From Panax quinquefolius (lineage: Eukaryota; Streptophyta; Magnoliopsida; Apiales; Araliaceae), in the NCBI GenBank assembly GCA_020205615.1, contig CM035173.1:47420617-47484616 (forward strand): a stretch of DNA of 64,000 bases, in the 5' to 3' direction. How positions within the stretch are numbered: position 1 is the first letter of the stretch; each line of letters opens with the position of its first letter. Below are positions 23,971-36,503 of the stretch, piece after piece. A model generated the notes under the pieces. It saw only the letters and a list, made by a program, of their open reading frames with translations, had not been told where the DNA came from and made no database searches. The translations under genes and the position numbers were made by a program.

Positions 23971-26646
23971 TGTAAGACCCCAACTTATTATTAATGAAAT
24001 TTAATTTTTCTATTTATTATTTTGAAATAGTAAGGGTTGATTTGATTAATGTGGATAGTTAGGGGTAAAATACATAAATATTTCAAAATAAGCAAGTGGT
24101 TATAAAATATTCATTGTTGTCGGAAATATTCGTTTGGTCGTGGAATATTAAATCTTGTCGGGGAATATTAAATGCGATGATACTTGACCCATATGTGGGC
24201 CCCATGTGAAAGCGATTGGATGAAGAAAGCGACAAATATAAGTGGTTTAAAAATAGCAGGCGTGGTTATTCACAGATTAATCTTGTTAAAATACCGGTGG
24301 TTTAAAAACACGATAGCTTTACGGTATTGCACCAATTATTGATTCTTACGTGAAGGCACTACTCGATAATGGTTACGGTAATTCTTTATTCGGTATTTTA
24401 TTGAGTTAATAATTGTTGCGTTGATATTTTATATTCTTAGTTGTTTGATAATTGTCATTACACAGTATTTTTCATTATCGAAGCAATAATTCATATTATC
24501 GAATAATATTATTAGATAACATTATTGGCGATGTCTAGAAATTTACATACAGGAGAGGTTTGGTCACCTAATTGCGGCATGTGATGAAGAAATTCTTATT
24601 GGAAAGCCCCTCTTTCTCAGGAAGCGCACGGTTGTCAATAATGTGATTACGTAATATTATTTATGAATAATTAATTATTGATTTATATGATGAGGAAAAT
24701 ATTGATTTTATGAGGATATAGATGGAGAAAAATTTTAATGTGACAATTGTTGAAAATTAATATTTTATCTTTTACGATAAAATAATTCATTTAAATATAT
24801 TATTTTAATAATATATTAACGATGATATTTTACAATGAATGTGGGATATATGAGTATATGAGGAGGAAGAGTATTTTGTGGCATTAAATGTTTTAACATG
24901 TTTTTTGTGTGTTGGTGGACACAATTATTGGTAGAAATTTGATTATAGCTTGTAAAATCGTCTGTTTGTGGATTTGGTCAATTTCTATTTGGAATTTGGA
25001 AAAACTTTCTTCTAAAATGTTGTAGAGAATTGAATTTTCTATAAAAACTCATGAGATTCAAATTTTACGATGAAAGGGCTATTTAGTATGAATTATTGAA
25101 GTTAGAAGTTAAAATAATTAATTTTTGGGAGTTTTAGTTAATTATTTTGAGAAAAACGTTTTTTGCAACTAAGTTGGCCTCATGTGATTTAAATGGGCTG
25201 AGATCAGTTGTCTAAGGTGGGCTAAAGAAAATGTGAAAAATATATTAATATTATATTCAATTTTACGCTTTGGTGTTCTAAGCATTTTTCTATAAATAGG
25301 GTGCTTTAGGTTAGAATTGAAAAACACACGAAGCTGAAGTTTCTTTCTCTCTATTTCTCTCGATATATTGGCGTATTCTTGTGAGTATACTTTGAGTATT
25401 GTTAGGCGGTGTAAAGTTCCTTGAAACTATAAATTTATTCCATTAAAGTACTAATCTTTCGAGATAAGGGATGTTATTTTCTTCTCAAATGATATTATTT
25501 CTTCAATATCATTATCTTTGAAATATTGGTTGGAATTTTTATCAAATTTGGAACTTTTTTTATGTCGGGTTACTATTCATGAGTTCTTATTCACGAGTTA
25601 CTATTCATGAGTTCTTATTCACGATTCTTATTCATGAGTACTATTATAAAAGCGTGAAGATGTTTTTGTGGAATTTCTATCTTTTGGTGTCGGAGTTACT
25701 TATTCACGTATCTGGCCTTTATTCATAGAAAAATAAAATTTCTTCTTTTTGTCCAAAATATCTATTCTGGATACTAGCTTTGATTGTATCCATGTTTTGA
25801 TCATTCTTGAATTTTACACCACTATGATTATTTTTGAGGTATTTTTGAACATGGATAAAACAAAGTACGAATCCTTAATCCTTAATCCTTGTCATTTTGT
25901 TTCACTGGATTCGTTTCTTTAAAAAAATATTTTTCATCATCCTCAGTCTTAAATGATGATATTATTGAATATCTTTGGCCTGTAGTGCAAAGATGAATGA
26001 TTTCTGAAGAATATCTTTGGTTGTAGTGCAAAGATGAACAGGTGTTTAGATGAACATGACCAACTGATGAATATCTTTGGCCTGTAGTGCAAAGATGAAT
26101 ATTTGATTCCAGATGTATATTGATTGATGTTACAGGGATAAAAGATAGACGATGAACTTTTAAATTCATACATAGAAGATAGTAGTTTGCATTCTCTACT
26201 TAACTCTTCTAATGAATTATTATTTTCGCTGTGAATATTGATTTAAAATTTGTTGTCTATTGTATTCTATTAGATTTTTCCTGTTAAAGAATAACGGTAA
26301 TTTGTTGTATATTATCTTAGTCATAATATTCTTTTTTGGGCTAGTTGAGCTCACCCTTTTCCTTTTGTTCCATTTTTCTTCTCGGGAGGCGAGAATATAG
26401 CGAAAATGCAGTCGGGGTATGGAATGAAGGTTTAGAAAAGGATTGTTTAGTAGTCCTCACCATTTTGTAAAATAATGTATCAATAAATGTGATGAGGATT
26501 TAATTGAGTATGGATATTATACAGAAGATAATATTTGTATTCAAACTCACGCGATTTCTTGTTGTAATAATAAAGTTGTAGTTGTTTACGTACCATGTAT
26601 TGACAACTCGGAATAGGTGATATATACCTATTTTGGGGGCGTCACA
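23971..26646 (+). mobile_element. Element B 3' LTR (2676 bp)
   Basis: Nearly the same length as the 5' LTR and visually very similar, with TATA at 25291, TACTATTCACG array at 25566-25640 and ATCTTTGGCCTGTAGTGC repeats near 25975-26100. The latter keep CCTG, which the 5' LTR shows altered. Confidence 0.85.
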
Positions 26647-29132
26647 CGTAGTTATTACAGATTATCTTGTTGGAATACCCGTTGGTTAAAACACACTAAT
26701 CTGGCGTTGTTGAGCAGTAGCTTTGCGGTATTGCACCAATTATTGATTCTTACGTAAGAAGGCCTTTACTCGATAATTATTACGATAATTCTTGTTCGAG
26801 TATTTTATTTTATTGATTCAATAATTGCTGCATTGATATTTTATATTACTGTTGTTTCAATAAATTGTCATTACACAGTATTTTCCATTATCGGAGCAAT
26901 AATTCATATTATTTGAATAATATTATTAGAAAACATTATTGGCAATGTCTAGAAAGTTTTGTCTAAGGAGAGGTTTGGTCACCTAATTGCGCGCCAGTAA
27001 GGAGAAATTCTTATTGGAAAGCCCCCTCTTTCTGAGGAGCGGCACGGTTGCGATCTTGTGATTCTGTAATATTATTTGTGAATAATTAATTATTGATTTA
27101 TATGATGAGGAAAATATTGATTTTATGTGGATATAGATGGAGAAAATTTTTAAAGTGACAATTGTTGAAAATTAATATTTTATCTTTTTTACGATAAAAT
27201 AATTCATTTAAATATATTATTTTAATAATATATTAGCGGTGATATTTTTATAATGAATGTGGGATATATGAGTATATGAGGAGGAAGAGTATTTTGTGGT
27301 AATAAATGTTTAACACATATTTTTGTGTGTTGGTGGACACAATTATTGATAGAAATTTGATTATATTTTGTAAAATCGTCAGTTTGTGGATTTGGTCAAT
27401 TTACATTTGGAATTTGGAAAAACTTTCTTACGCAAAGTTGTAGAGAATTGAATTTCCTATAAAAATTCGCGAGATTCAATTTCTCGACAAAAGGCTATTT
27501 ATTATGAATTATTGAAGTTTGAAGTTAAAAATAATTGATTTTTGGGAGTTTTAATTAATTATTTGAGAAAAACATTTTGGTGAGTTTGTGAACCTCATTT
27601 AACATGTCTTATGGCTGAAATCAGATTTCAAAGGTGGGCTAAGGAATTTTGTTTATAAATAATATTATTATATTCAATTTTTCTACTTTGGTGTTCTAAG
27701 CAATTTCTATAAATAGGGAGCTTAGGTTAGAATTGAAAATCATACCGTAAAGCTGAAGTTTTTTCTCTATTTCTCTCTCGATATTTTGAGCGTATTCTTG
27801 TGAGTATACTTTGAGTGTTGATATACGGTGCAAGTTCAAGTCATAGCCTATATCCGGTGTTTCAACTAGAAATCTTGTCTTTCGAGGTAAAGGATGTTAT
27901 TTTATTGAAAATGATATTATTTCTTGATATCATTATGCCGAAATATTGGTTGGAAATTTTTATCAAATTTGGAACTTTTTCATGTCGGGGTTACTATTCA
28001 TGAGTTACTATTTACGAGTTACTATTCATGAGTTACTATTCACGAGTTACTATTCACGAGTTACTATTCACGAAGCGTGAAGATGTTTTTTGTGAAATTT
28101 CTATCTTTTGGTGTCAGAGTTACTATTCACGTTATCTGGCCTTATTCATAGAAAAATAAAATTTCTTCTTTTATCCAAAATATCTATTACGGATACTAGC
28201 TTTGATTGTATCCATGTTTTGATCATTCTTGAATTTTACTCCACTCGATTACTTATGAAGTATTTTTGAACTTGGATTGTTTAAAATACGAATCCTTAAT
28301 ATTGTTCTTTTGTTTCTTTGGATTCGTTTCCTTTAAAATATTTTTCATCATCCTCGGTCCTAAATGATGATATTCTTGAATATCTTTGGCCTGTAGTGCA
28401 AAGATGAATGATTTCTTGATGAATATCTTTGGCGCGTGTAGTGCAAAGATGAACATGTGTTGAGATGAACATGATTGGTGATTAATATCTTTGGCCCGTA
28501 GTGCAAAGATGAGCAGTGTTTAGATGAACATGATTAATGGTGAATATCTTTGGCACGTAGTGCAAAAGATGAATATTTGATTTGAGATGAATATTGATTG
28601 ATGTTACAAGGATAAAATATTGATGATGGGATTTATTAAATTCATAGATTATAGTAGATTTCATTCTCTACGTAACTCTTTATGAATTATTATTTTCATT
28701 GCGAATATTGATCTGAAACTTGTTGTCTATTGTATTCTATCAGATTTTTCCCTGTTGAAGACTAACGATAATTTGTTGTACATTATCTTATTCATAACAT
28801 TCTTTACTGGTCTAGTTGAGCTCACCCTTTTCCTTGTTGTTCCATTTTTCTTCTCAGGAAGCGAGATTATAGCAGGAACTAGTCGGGGTGTGGAGTGATG
28901 GTTCTAGATAGTTGTTTTAGTAGTCTTCACTATTCTGTAAAATAGTGTATCAATAATGAGGATTTATTTGGGTATGTATATTGTCTAGAAGACAATAATT
29001 GTATTTAAACTCACAGTATATATGTTGTCGTATTTTGCACGACAAATGTATTAATAAAGTTTTAGTTATTTCTGTACCATGTATTTGGCGACTCAGAATG
29101 GGTTGGATGGAATGGACCTATTTTGGGGGCGT

Positions 29133-29136
<4 letters not shown>
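26647..29136 (+). mobile_element. Element A 3' LTR, remainder
   Basis: Resumes with CGTAGTTATTA, matching A's 5' LTR from about 11052, and ends GGGGGCGTCACA. TATA at 27708; tandem TACTATTCACGAG array at 27990-28074; ATCTTTGGC repeats at about 28375-28565. Confidence 0.85.

Positions 29137-29190
<54 letters not shown>
29133..29190. repeat. (CA)n(TA)n microsatellite at the A / LARD LTR2 junction
   Basis: About 7 CA-type and more than 20 TA dinucleotides fill the right junction of element A, where other LARD LTRs have a short TATATATA run. It probably grew from the LTR TATA run after insertion and hides the target duplication. Confidence 0.85.
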
Positions 29191-29191
<1 letters not shown>

Positions 29192-30465
29192 TAATTCCTT
29201 CATTTAGCCTTTATTTTAATGCATAAATTAGATAAATCAAAGGTCTAAAATACCCTTAATCAAGTAGACTAAGTTTGGGCTTGCATTTTATTTCTTTTGG
29301 GCTACCCCTTTAATTGTTTTGGGCCATGTAATGAACATAGTCTAACAAATTTAATATATGCTACCCAAATTGTTTATTTAGGGTTTCCATTTCCAATCTT
29401 ATAAAATTTAATTACTTATACATGTGGCTTTAGCTTATAACATAATTAGGTTTACACGAAATAGGTTTAAAATTATTAGTCACTTGAAATAACAAAATTA
29501 TCCACTTAAGTTAGTATACATATAAATACTAATCTTTCCTTATTACCATAACCTTAGGTTATTTAATTGTCTCACCTAATGTATAATTAGGTTATGAAGC
29601 TTTCATTTTTTTTAATGAAATCTATAAATGTATATATCCATAACTACTGAGTATATATATTTATTGATCCACGCACCACTTCACTTATGTTGTCACATAT
29701 TAAATCCTTTGTATAACACAAAGTTTTAAATATCAATAATGTACATATATATAGTGACTTAAAATTCACGGTTATTAACCCTTAGGGTTTTCAAAAATAG
29801 AAAATTAATATTTCTAAATTGTAATTAGGATTCTCGAATTAAATTAAACTTTCCCATTCATAAATCAATTTTGTTAATTAGGATTATTTATCCCAATTTA
29901 AATTGCTAATTTAGCAATTAAGTCAACAATTGTACATTAGGGTTTCTGACGGAACAATTAGGGTTTAAAAATCTAAAATTAGAGTTTGCTAATTAATTAA
30001 GCTTTACCCTAATTAATATTATAATTAATATCACTTAAGCATTATAATTATCCTTTAAATTCCCAGATTAGGGTTTTCAATTTCTGAATTAGGGTTTCGG
30101 ATTCCTAGAACTGAAATTAGGGTTGCGGAATCAGTTTTAGGGTTTCTTATCAGTCATTAGGGTTTTCTAACTGAACGTTGTCGTTCTTAATAATATTAGG
30201 GTTTAACACTGATAAAATTTATCTGGCCAACCCTTGACCCTTAACCACATACTGTGCACACATAATACCATATTCACAGAACATAAACACATATACACTT
30301 AATCCTGAATAATTCACCTAAATCCTTCACAGAATTTTGAAATCCTCAAAATTCCTTCCCAAAAATATCAAACGCATACACTCATTTTCTGTCTAGGTTT
30401 ATCATTTGACCTTAAATCCATCATTTAAAATTTTAATAAATTGTCTGATTTCTCGGGTTGTCACA
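29191..30465 (-). mobile_element. LARD LTR2, U3 part
   Basis: The upstream (U3) ~1.3 kb of LTR2, ending at the LTR start (TGTGACAACCCGAG on the minus strand) at 30465. The telobox cluster lies at about 29790-30215 and includes a ninth site (TTAGGGTTTAAC) that is mutated in LTR1. With A and B removed, LTR2 would be about 4.4 kb. Confidence 0.85.
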
Positions 30466-32130
30466 TTCACCACTTCTTTTAAAAATTTCGTCCCCAAAAT
30501 TTACCTTACACCTTACTCCTTATACCATGCGCTATACACCATTCATACACATCATCACATGCTACCCAATACACCACTCACATGAGTAAAAGTTTTCAAA
30601 TTTTTGCTGAGGGGTCATATAGACCATGAACACATAGTTTTAACGGTATTCATACCGCAAAAAAGTACATTACTTGGTATGTTTACAATCACAAAGAAGG
30701 TAAACTACCATTACTAGTACTTTAGGTGATTAGCCTATCGTACCCTTACGTCATGCATAACATATTAATTATGTCTAGCGAATATTTACGCTATTAGATT
30801 GGATTATTTATCCAAACAACATAGTTCACCTCAGTCTTATCATAGGATTCCGCACCAAAACAATTTGGTTCGAGAAATTTCTTTCAATGAACACTTAGAG
30901 TTTTCATAAACATTAGTCTAGTTGAATCGAATAGCGTAGACTTTTGGGAATTCACACTAAGTATTCTGTGTATTACTGACTCCATCGACTTTTTATCATC
31001 TCGATTAATTTCACCAAGGTTACATGGTACATAAGTGATAAATAAAATATATTTTGATATTTCAAATCTTTGTGTCTAGCTGAAATAAGTAGCATAGACT
31101 ATACTTTAAACCGTTTCAAAAATGATTACGAGTCTACATATTTTTTTTAAAAGCACATAGAGCGTATTTAGCTTGATGTCAAAATTTCGAAGTCTAGCAT
31201 AGCTAGGAGTTTTGGAAAGCTTATGTCTCCACTAATGATCATTTGCTTAAACAGTTTATCTATTCTTATTATCCTTAATACTCCATTTACACACAACTAT
31301 ACCCAGTTCGTCAAACCACACTTATGTTTTCATTAACTTGCCACAATCATATGAGTTTAAGAACTTGTCCTAGACAGACCTTTGGCGACCATTGCTGAGG
31401 GGTTCATAAACATTTCATATAACTATGAGTCAAGAATGTCACATAAGTATAAGTTTTAAGAACTCGTACTTAACCTTATATTCTGTATTTATGACCTATC
31501 TACTTGTTATACACATGAGAAAGGAATTACCCTCTTAACATGCATATAGCAAATAACGCGACACAAACATTTCAATGATTATCAGTGCCAGAAACTAAGT
31601 GGTTTTTACACCAAGTACAATTCTCCGCCCATACAAGGAATCATACAACTCAGCTGCTGACACGAGTCCTCAATTGAATCCCCACCTATTACTAACCCCC
31701 TTTTCAATACGAATTTCATTCAATCCGTATTCTTTCATGAATTTGTACCAATTTATAGTACAACTTGCACATAGCATTCTTGCTGTAAACTTTCCAATCA
31801 TCAGATTGATTCTTTTTCTATATTATAACCTTATCAGATCAAGGAGTGATCTCATCGTATATATTACGATTTATTTCTATGTCTTGATCATTTTGTTTTA
31901 CGATCTCTTATCCCTGTACTTTCAGTCTTTTAGACTCGATCTATTCACCACTACTGTTTAACTTTATTATCAGAGTTAGGGAACTCTGGGTCTTAAGAAC
32001 TTGCCGAGATTCGTCTTTGAATCTTACCGATCAACTAACTCTATGTGAGTTAGATCTTATTCCAATTAATACGGTTATTGGTCTCAGGTATTCCTACCTA
32101 AGGTTCATAACCATCAACTTTAATATCAAC
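30466..32130 (-). mobile_element. LARD internal region 2 (1665 bp, internal deletion)
   Basis: Same layout as internal 1 but about 170 bp shorter. Near 30945 the sequence jumps, removing the part holding the GTGTAGCCAAACC and GATGTCGTC segments. It carries the full-length 120-codon antisense (plus-strand) ORF at 31599-31961. No retroviral domain. Confidence 0.75.
31599..31961 (+). CDS. Recurrent antisense ORF in LARD internal (120 codons)
   Basis: Runs opposite to the element. It starts MVFTPSTI, has a Pro/Leu-rich middle and a hydrophobic C-terminal half with membrane-like stretches. Same-length versions are at 43973-44335 and 52807-53169; shorter ones are at 46556-46786 and 7234-7458. I recognise no family, and AT-rich DNA readily gives hydrophobic ORFs. 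Additional antisense ORFs are known in some plant Ty3/gypsy elements, so it is worth recording, but coding status is doubtful. Confidence 0.2.
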   Translation: MVFTPSTILRPYKESYNSAADTSPQLNPHLLLTPFSIRISFNPYSFMNLYQFIVQLAHSILAVNFPIIRLILFLYYNLIRSRSDLIVYITIYFYVLIILFYDLLSLYFQSFRLDLFTTTV

Positions 32131-35100
32131 TGTGATAGCCCCGAACCAAATCACCGCGGATCCGGTACAATCATTCTACAACTATTGCGGAAGATATAAA
32201 CAAAAATTGTTTATACAGTACACTTTACACACTATTCCCCAAAATCGAGTAACCTTAACTTATACACAAATCATAAACTATCTAACACATAACATTATTA
32301 TCCAACTATACTATTACAAACTAGCCACACATTTTATCCCAAGCTGAACTTGGCATTATCCTTTTTCCTGTATCCGAACGCATTCGCCTTATCTACAATG
32401 TTTATCATGATATAGCAAGGGTGATCATGAAAGTTGCCCGACAAGTTTAAATACAATTTAAGGATATATCATGATTGAAAGAGTTTGAATAATAAAGTGG
32501 CTATAATTCATCAATATAATTGAGAACTATACGAACAAACTTTTGGTGAACAAGTATTGAACATGAACAAATATATCTGGACCATTTGGTAATGAAGGTG
32601 ATCGACCTTTCATATACGACTTATACATGCAATATATAGAGTACAATTATCCATGGCAATCGAAATGATTAACCATAAGCATATCACGAATGAAACAACT
32701 CTTAGTAGAGTTAAGTAAAACTTGCATGAGCAGTTGATTCTAGCTACATGATTTATAACGCTTTATCAGAAGACCTAATATTAGTAATATAGATCTCAAT
32801 ATTAGAATAATATCATCACAATATAATACTATATATATATATATAAACATAGAATAACCTAAACACATAGCGTAATCTATCGATTCTACAATACACATAA
32901 GACTTAGCATCAAGTCAAACTATTTAAGTGCGAGTTGAACCCGAAACAAAATTCTAACATCCAAGGCGGTCAAAGTCGGACAATTTATCGAGTTTAAGTT
33001 CAATTAAACTACTACTAAAACTTAACAATATCTTAGAAAATTTTCTTATCGGTTAAAACAATTTTCATAGACTTGTAATAATTTTCAAATAACAACTACC
33101 TTTAATTCACTTAATATTATTAATCTTGATAATATTTAATTCTCCTCTTAGTATTACTAGTTCACTAATAACACTTTTATCGCTTACTAATATTATTAAT
33201 ATCTTAATAATATTTTAATACTTTACTAATATTATTAATTCTCTTAATTATATTTTAATCATGCATTAATATTATTACCTTAATAATATCTTACTTATGC
33301 TTTAGTATCATTAATCAATTAATAATACTTTTAGTCGTTTACCAATCGTATTAATATTTTATTTATTTACTAATATTATTAATCATTTAATAATATTTTA
33401 TTCATTTACTAAAGTTATTACATTAATAACATTTTATTTAATCTCGAATATTATTATTTACTAATAATATTTTAATCATTTAATAATACTTTAATTTAAT
33501 ATTATTAATCTTTTAATAATATTTTAATCTAAGATTAATATCTTAATCTAATATTATTAATCATTTAATAATACTTTAATCATTTAATAATATCTTATTC
33601 CATTAATAATATTTTAATCATTTATTGGTGCTTAAATCAAATATTATTTACCATTTAATAATATTTTATAGAAATCTTAATCTTAATATTTTATTTACTT
33701 AACAATATCATATTCTAATATTATTAATATCATAATAATATTTTAATAATTTATTGGATTAATAAACAATTTATTCTAATTGTTCATCCTTTATTAAACC
33801 TCTTATTTAATATCCATAAAAGGTCATAAATGATATTTCTTATCATAAATTACCAAAATGGCCTAAGATAGTCATGATATAACATATTATGAGTATTCAA
33901 GCATAAAATCACAATTTTCTTATTAAAGACATCATTTAACTATTTATTTTCTTTTATTCATAACTTAATCATTTTTAGGAAAAATAGGAAACTGATTTAA
34001 AAAATTCTCAACTTCTGGATTTTGACAGAATATGAACCAACAATGATCCCTAAAGTTTTCTGGAATTTTAGAAAATGATTTACTATTTTTAAAGTGCCTA
34101 AAACACTAGGATATTTCTTCATTTTTCATAAATTGAGTTTTGCTCAGAAACATCTGAAATTTTCAGGGTATGCTCTCCTAACATACATGAACACATTGTA
34201 AAAATTTCGGAATTTTCCAGTATATACACAGTGAGATATTCGAAGGTTAATATTTTGAAGTCCTTTATGGAAATAGCCATTACGCACAACCTATACATCA
34301 GAACGCGTCCGTTCTTATTCCTACATGTAGATAACTTCTTAAGGTACCTCTGTGATTTTTCCCAGATTTTTAAAAGACAAGAAATGGATCGAAACAGCCT
34401 CAAGAAAAATGGGAACAATAACTATTTTAGGGTTTTGAACCCTTAACATTCAAAGCAGACTGTTTTGGGGAAAACAACCCCAAAGGTTTCAAAACTTGCT
34501 AGATTTGTGTTCTACCACTTGGGTTTACTAGGTAACTCATGTATCTAGCACCCCTCTTCGACGGATCACAAATCCAAGTTGTAAAACTTGAGTTACACAA
34601 GATTTAGTGGAAGAAAAACAAGAGTTTTCACCCTTGGAGAACATATTCTCATTTTCTTCCTCTAAGCCTTTGATCCAACACTCAAGATACTTAGTTCCAT
34701 ACATGATGATATGTAGAACTAGGGTATCTTGAGTATTTGTTCATAACCCAAACAAAACTCAAGCTATAAAACAAAGTAGAAGAAGAAAATGAAAGTTAGG
34801 TTATACCTTGATTTAATGGCTACCTTCCTTGATTTGCCAAAGTAAGTAATGAACTTAGGATGCATCAATTAAACTAGCACACCTCTCTCCTCCTTCTCTC
34901 TCTCTCTCAAAAACTCTCTCTCTCTCTCTCTCTCTTGAAGTTGCTAGCTTGGGAGAAAAGTTAGAAGAAGAAGAATGAGAGAAAGTGGAGTATTCTAGCA
35001 AATGAAATGGTTGATTCATTATTATCCCCATACTTTCCTTGTCCCATGGATAAAAGGCTTCACCTTATCCCTTTCAATTAAGCCTAATCATGTGGTTAAG

Positions 35101-36503
35101 AGTGCTTAATAGATTTGCAACCAATGAGAGCTTGACAACCATGTACTTGTGTGTAAGAGTTACTAATTATGGACATTGTTTTAGCTTAATTAGTTGCCTT
35201 AAAAGGCCTAATATGGCCGATATATATATATACTAATTCCTTCATTTAGCCTTTATTTTAATGCATAAATTAGATAAATCAAAGGTCTAAAATACCCTTA
35301 ATCAAGTAGACTAAGTTTGGACTTGCATTTTATTTCTTTTGGGCTTCCCCTTTAATTGTTTTGGGCCATGTAATAAACATAGTCTAACAATTTTAATATA
35401 TGTTATCCAATTTGATTATTTAGGGTTTCCATTCCTAATCTTATGAAATTTAATTACCTATACATGTGACTTTAGCTCATAACCTAATTAGGTTTACTAG
35501 AAATAGGTTTAAAATTATTAGTCACTTGAAATAACAAAATTATCCACTTAAGTTAGTATACATATTAAATACTAAACTTTCCTTATTACCATAACCTTAG
35601 GTTATTTAATTGTCTCACCTAATGTATAATTAGGTTCTGAAGCTTTCATTTTTTTAATGAAATCTATAAATGTATATATCCATAACTATAGTATATATGT
35701 TTATTGATCCATGCACCACTTCACATATGTTGTCACATATTAAATCACTGTATAACACAAAGTTTTAAATATCAATAATGTACATACATATATAGTGACT
35801 TAAAATTCACGGTCATTAACCCTTGGGGTTTTCAAAAAATAGAAAATTAATATTTCTAAATTGTAATTAGGATTCTCGAATTAAATTAAACTTTCCCCAT
35901 TCATAAATCAATTTTGTTAATTAGGATTATTTTATCCCAATTTAAATTGCTAATTTAGCAATTAAGTCGATAATTGTACATTAGGGTTTTAACGGAATAA
36001 TTAGGGTTTAAAAATCTGAAATTAGAGTTTGCTAATTAATTAAGCTTTACCCTAATTAATATTATAATTAATATCACTTAAGCATTATAATTATCCTTTA
36101 AATTCCCAGATTAGGGTTTTCAATTTCGAATTAGGGTTTGATTCCGAAGGCGAAATTAGGGTTTGAGAACCGGTTTTAGGGTTTCTTTATCGGTCATTAG
36201 GGTTTTCTAAGCTGAGCGTTGTCGTTCTTAATAATATTAGGGTTTAACAACGATAAAATTTATCGTGACCCTTGACCCTTAACCACATATTTTGCACACA
36301 TATACCATATTCACGAACATATATTCACATATACACTTAATTCTGAATAATTCACTAAATCCTTCACAGGAATTTTGAAATCCTCAAAATTTCTTCCCAA
36401 AAATATCAAACGCATACACTTATTTTCTGTCTAGGTCTATCATTTGACCTTAAATCCATCATTTAAGATTTTAATAAATTGTCTAATTTCTCGGGTTGTC
36501 ACA
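32131..36503 (-). mobile_element. LARD LTR3 (4373 bp)
   Basis: Complete ends at both sides. It differs from LTR1 and LTR6 at many CAG/CTG positions (for example GATCGACC for GATCAGCC near 32600). AT-rich block at 33100-33790; 99-codon sense ORF at 34119-34418; expanded CT/GA runs at 34885-34935 disrupt the leader ORF; TATA at 35221; teloboxes at about 35980-36250. Confidence 0.8.

Larger units (their letters stand above)
16543..26646 (+). mobile_element. Element B: near full-length chromovirus nested in A
   Basis: 10.1-kb Ty3/gypsy element with ~2.68-kb LTRs (16543-19226, 23971-26646), an iMet PBS and a PPT. Domains run in the order gag, protease, RT, RNase H, integrase, chromodomain. The flanking ACGTA (16538-16542 and 26646-26650) is the target duplication, sharing its first base with the LTR end. 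Many frameshifts prevent one open polyprotein, but lesions cluster at CAG/CTG sites and may partly be sequencing errors. It is the best candidate for a helper-type element in the window. Confidence 0.9.
10761..29136 (+). mobile_element. Element A: Ty3/gypsy chromovirus, non-autonomous, hosting element B
   Basis: Begins TGTAAGACCCC at 10761 and ends GGGGGCGTCACA at 29136. It has a 2.8-kb 5' LTR, a 2.68-kb internal region and a 3' LTR split by B. It inserted into the TATA run of LARD LTR2 (flank gctata on the left, (CA)n(TA)n on the right), so the target duplication cannot be read cleanly. The interior has coiled-coil, zinc-knuckle, protease and partial RT remnants plus integrase tail and chromodomain. 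Capsid, most of RT and the integrase core are missing. Confidence 0.85.

Noticed and set aside
28999..29226. 75-codon ORF with a run of Ile-Tyr
   Set aside because: It is the translation of the (TA)n microsatellite at the A/LARD junction.
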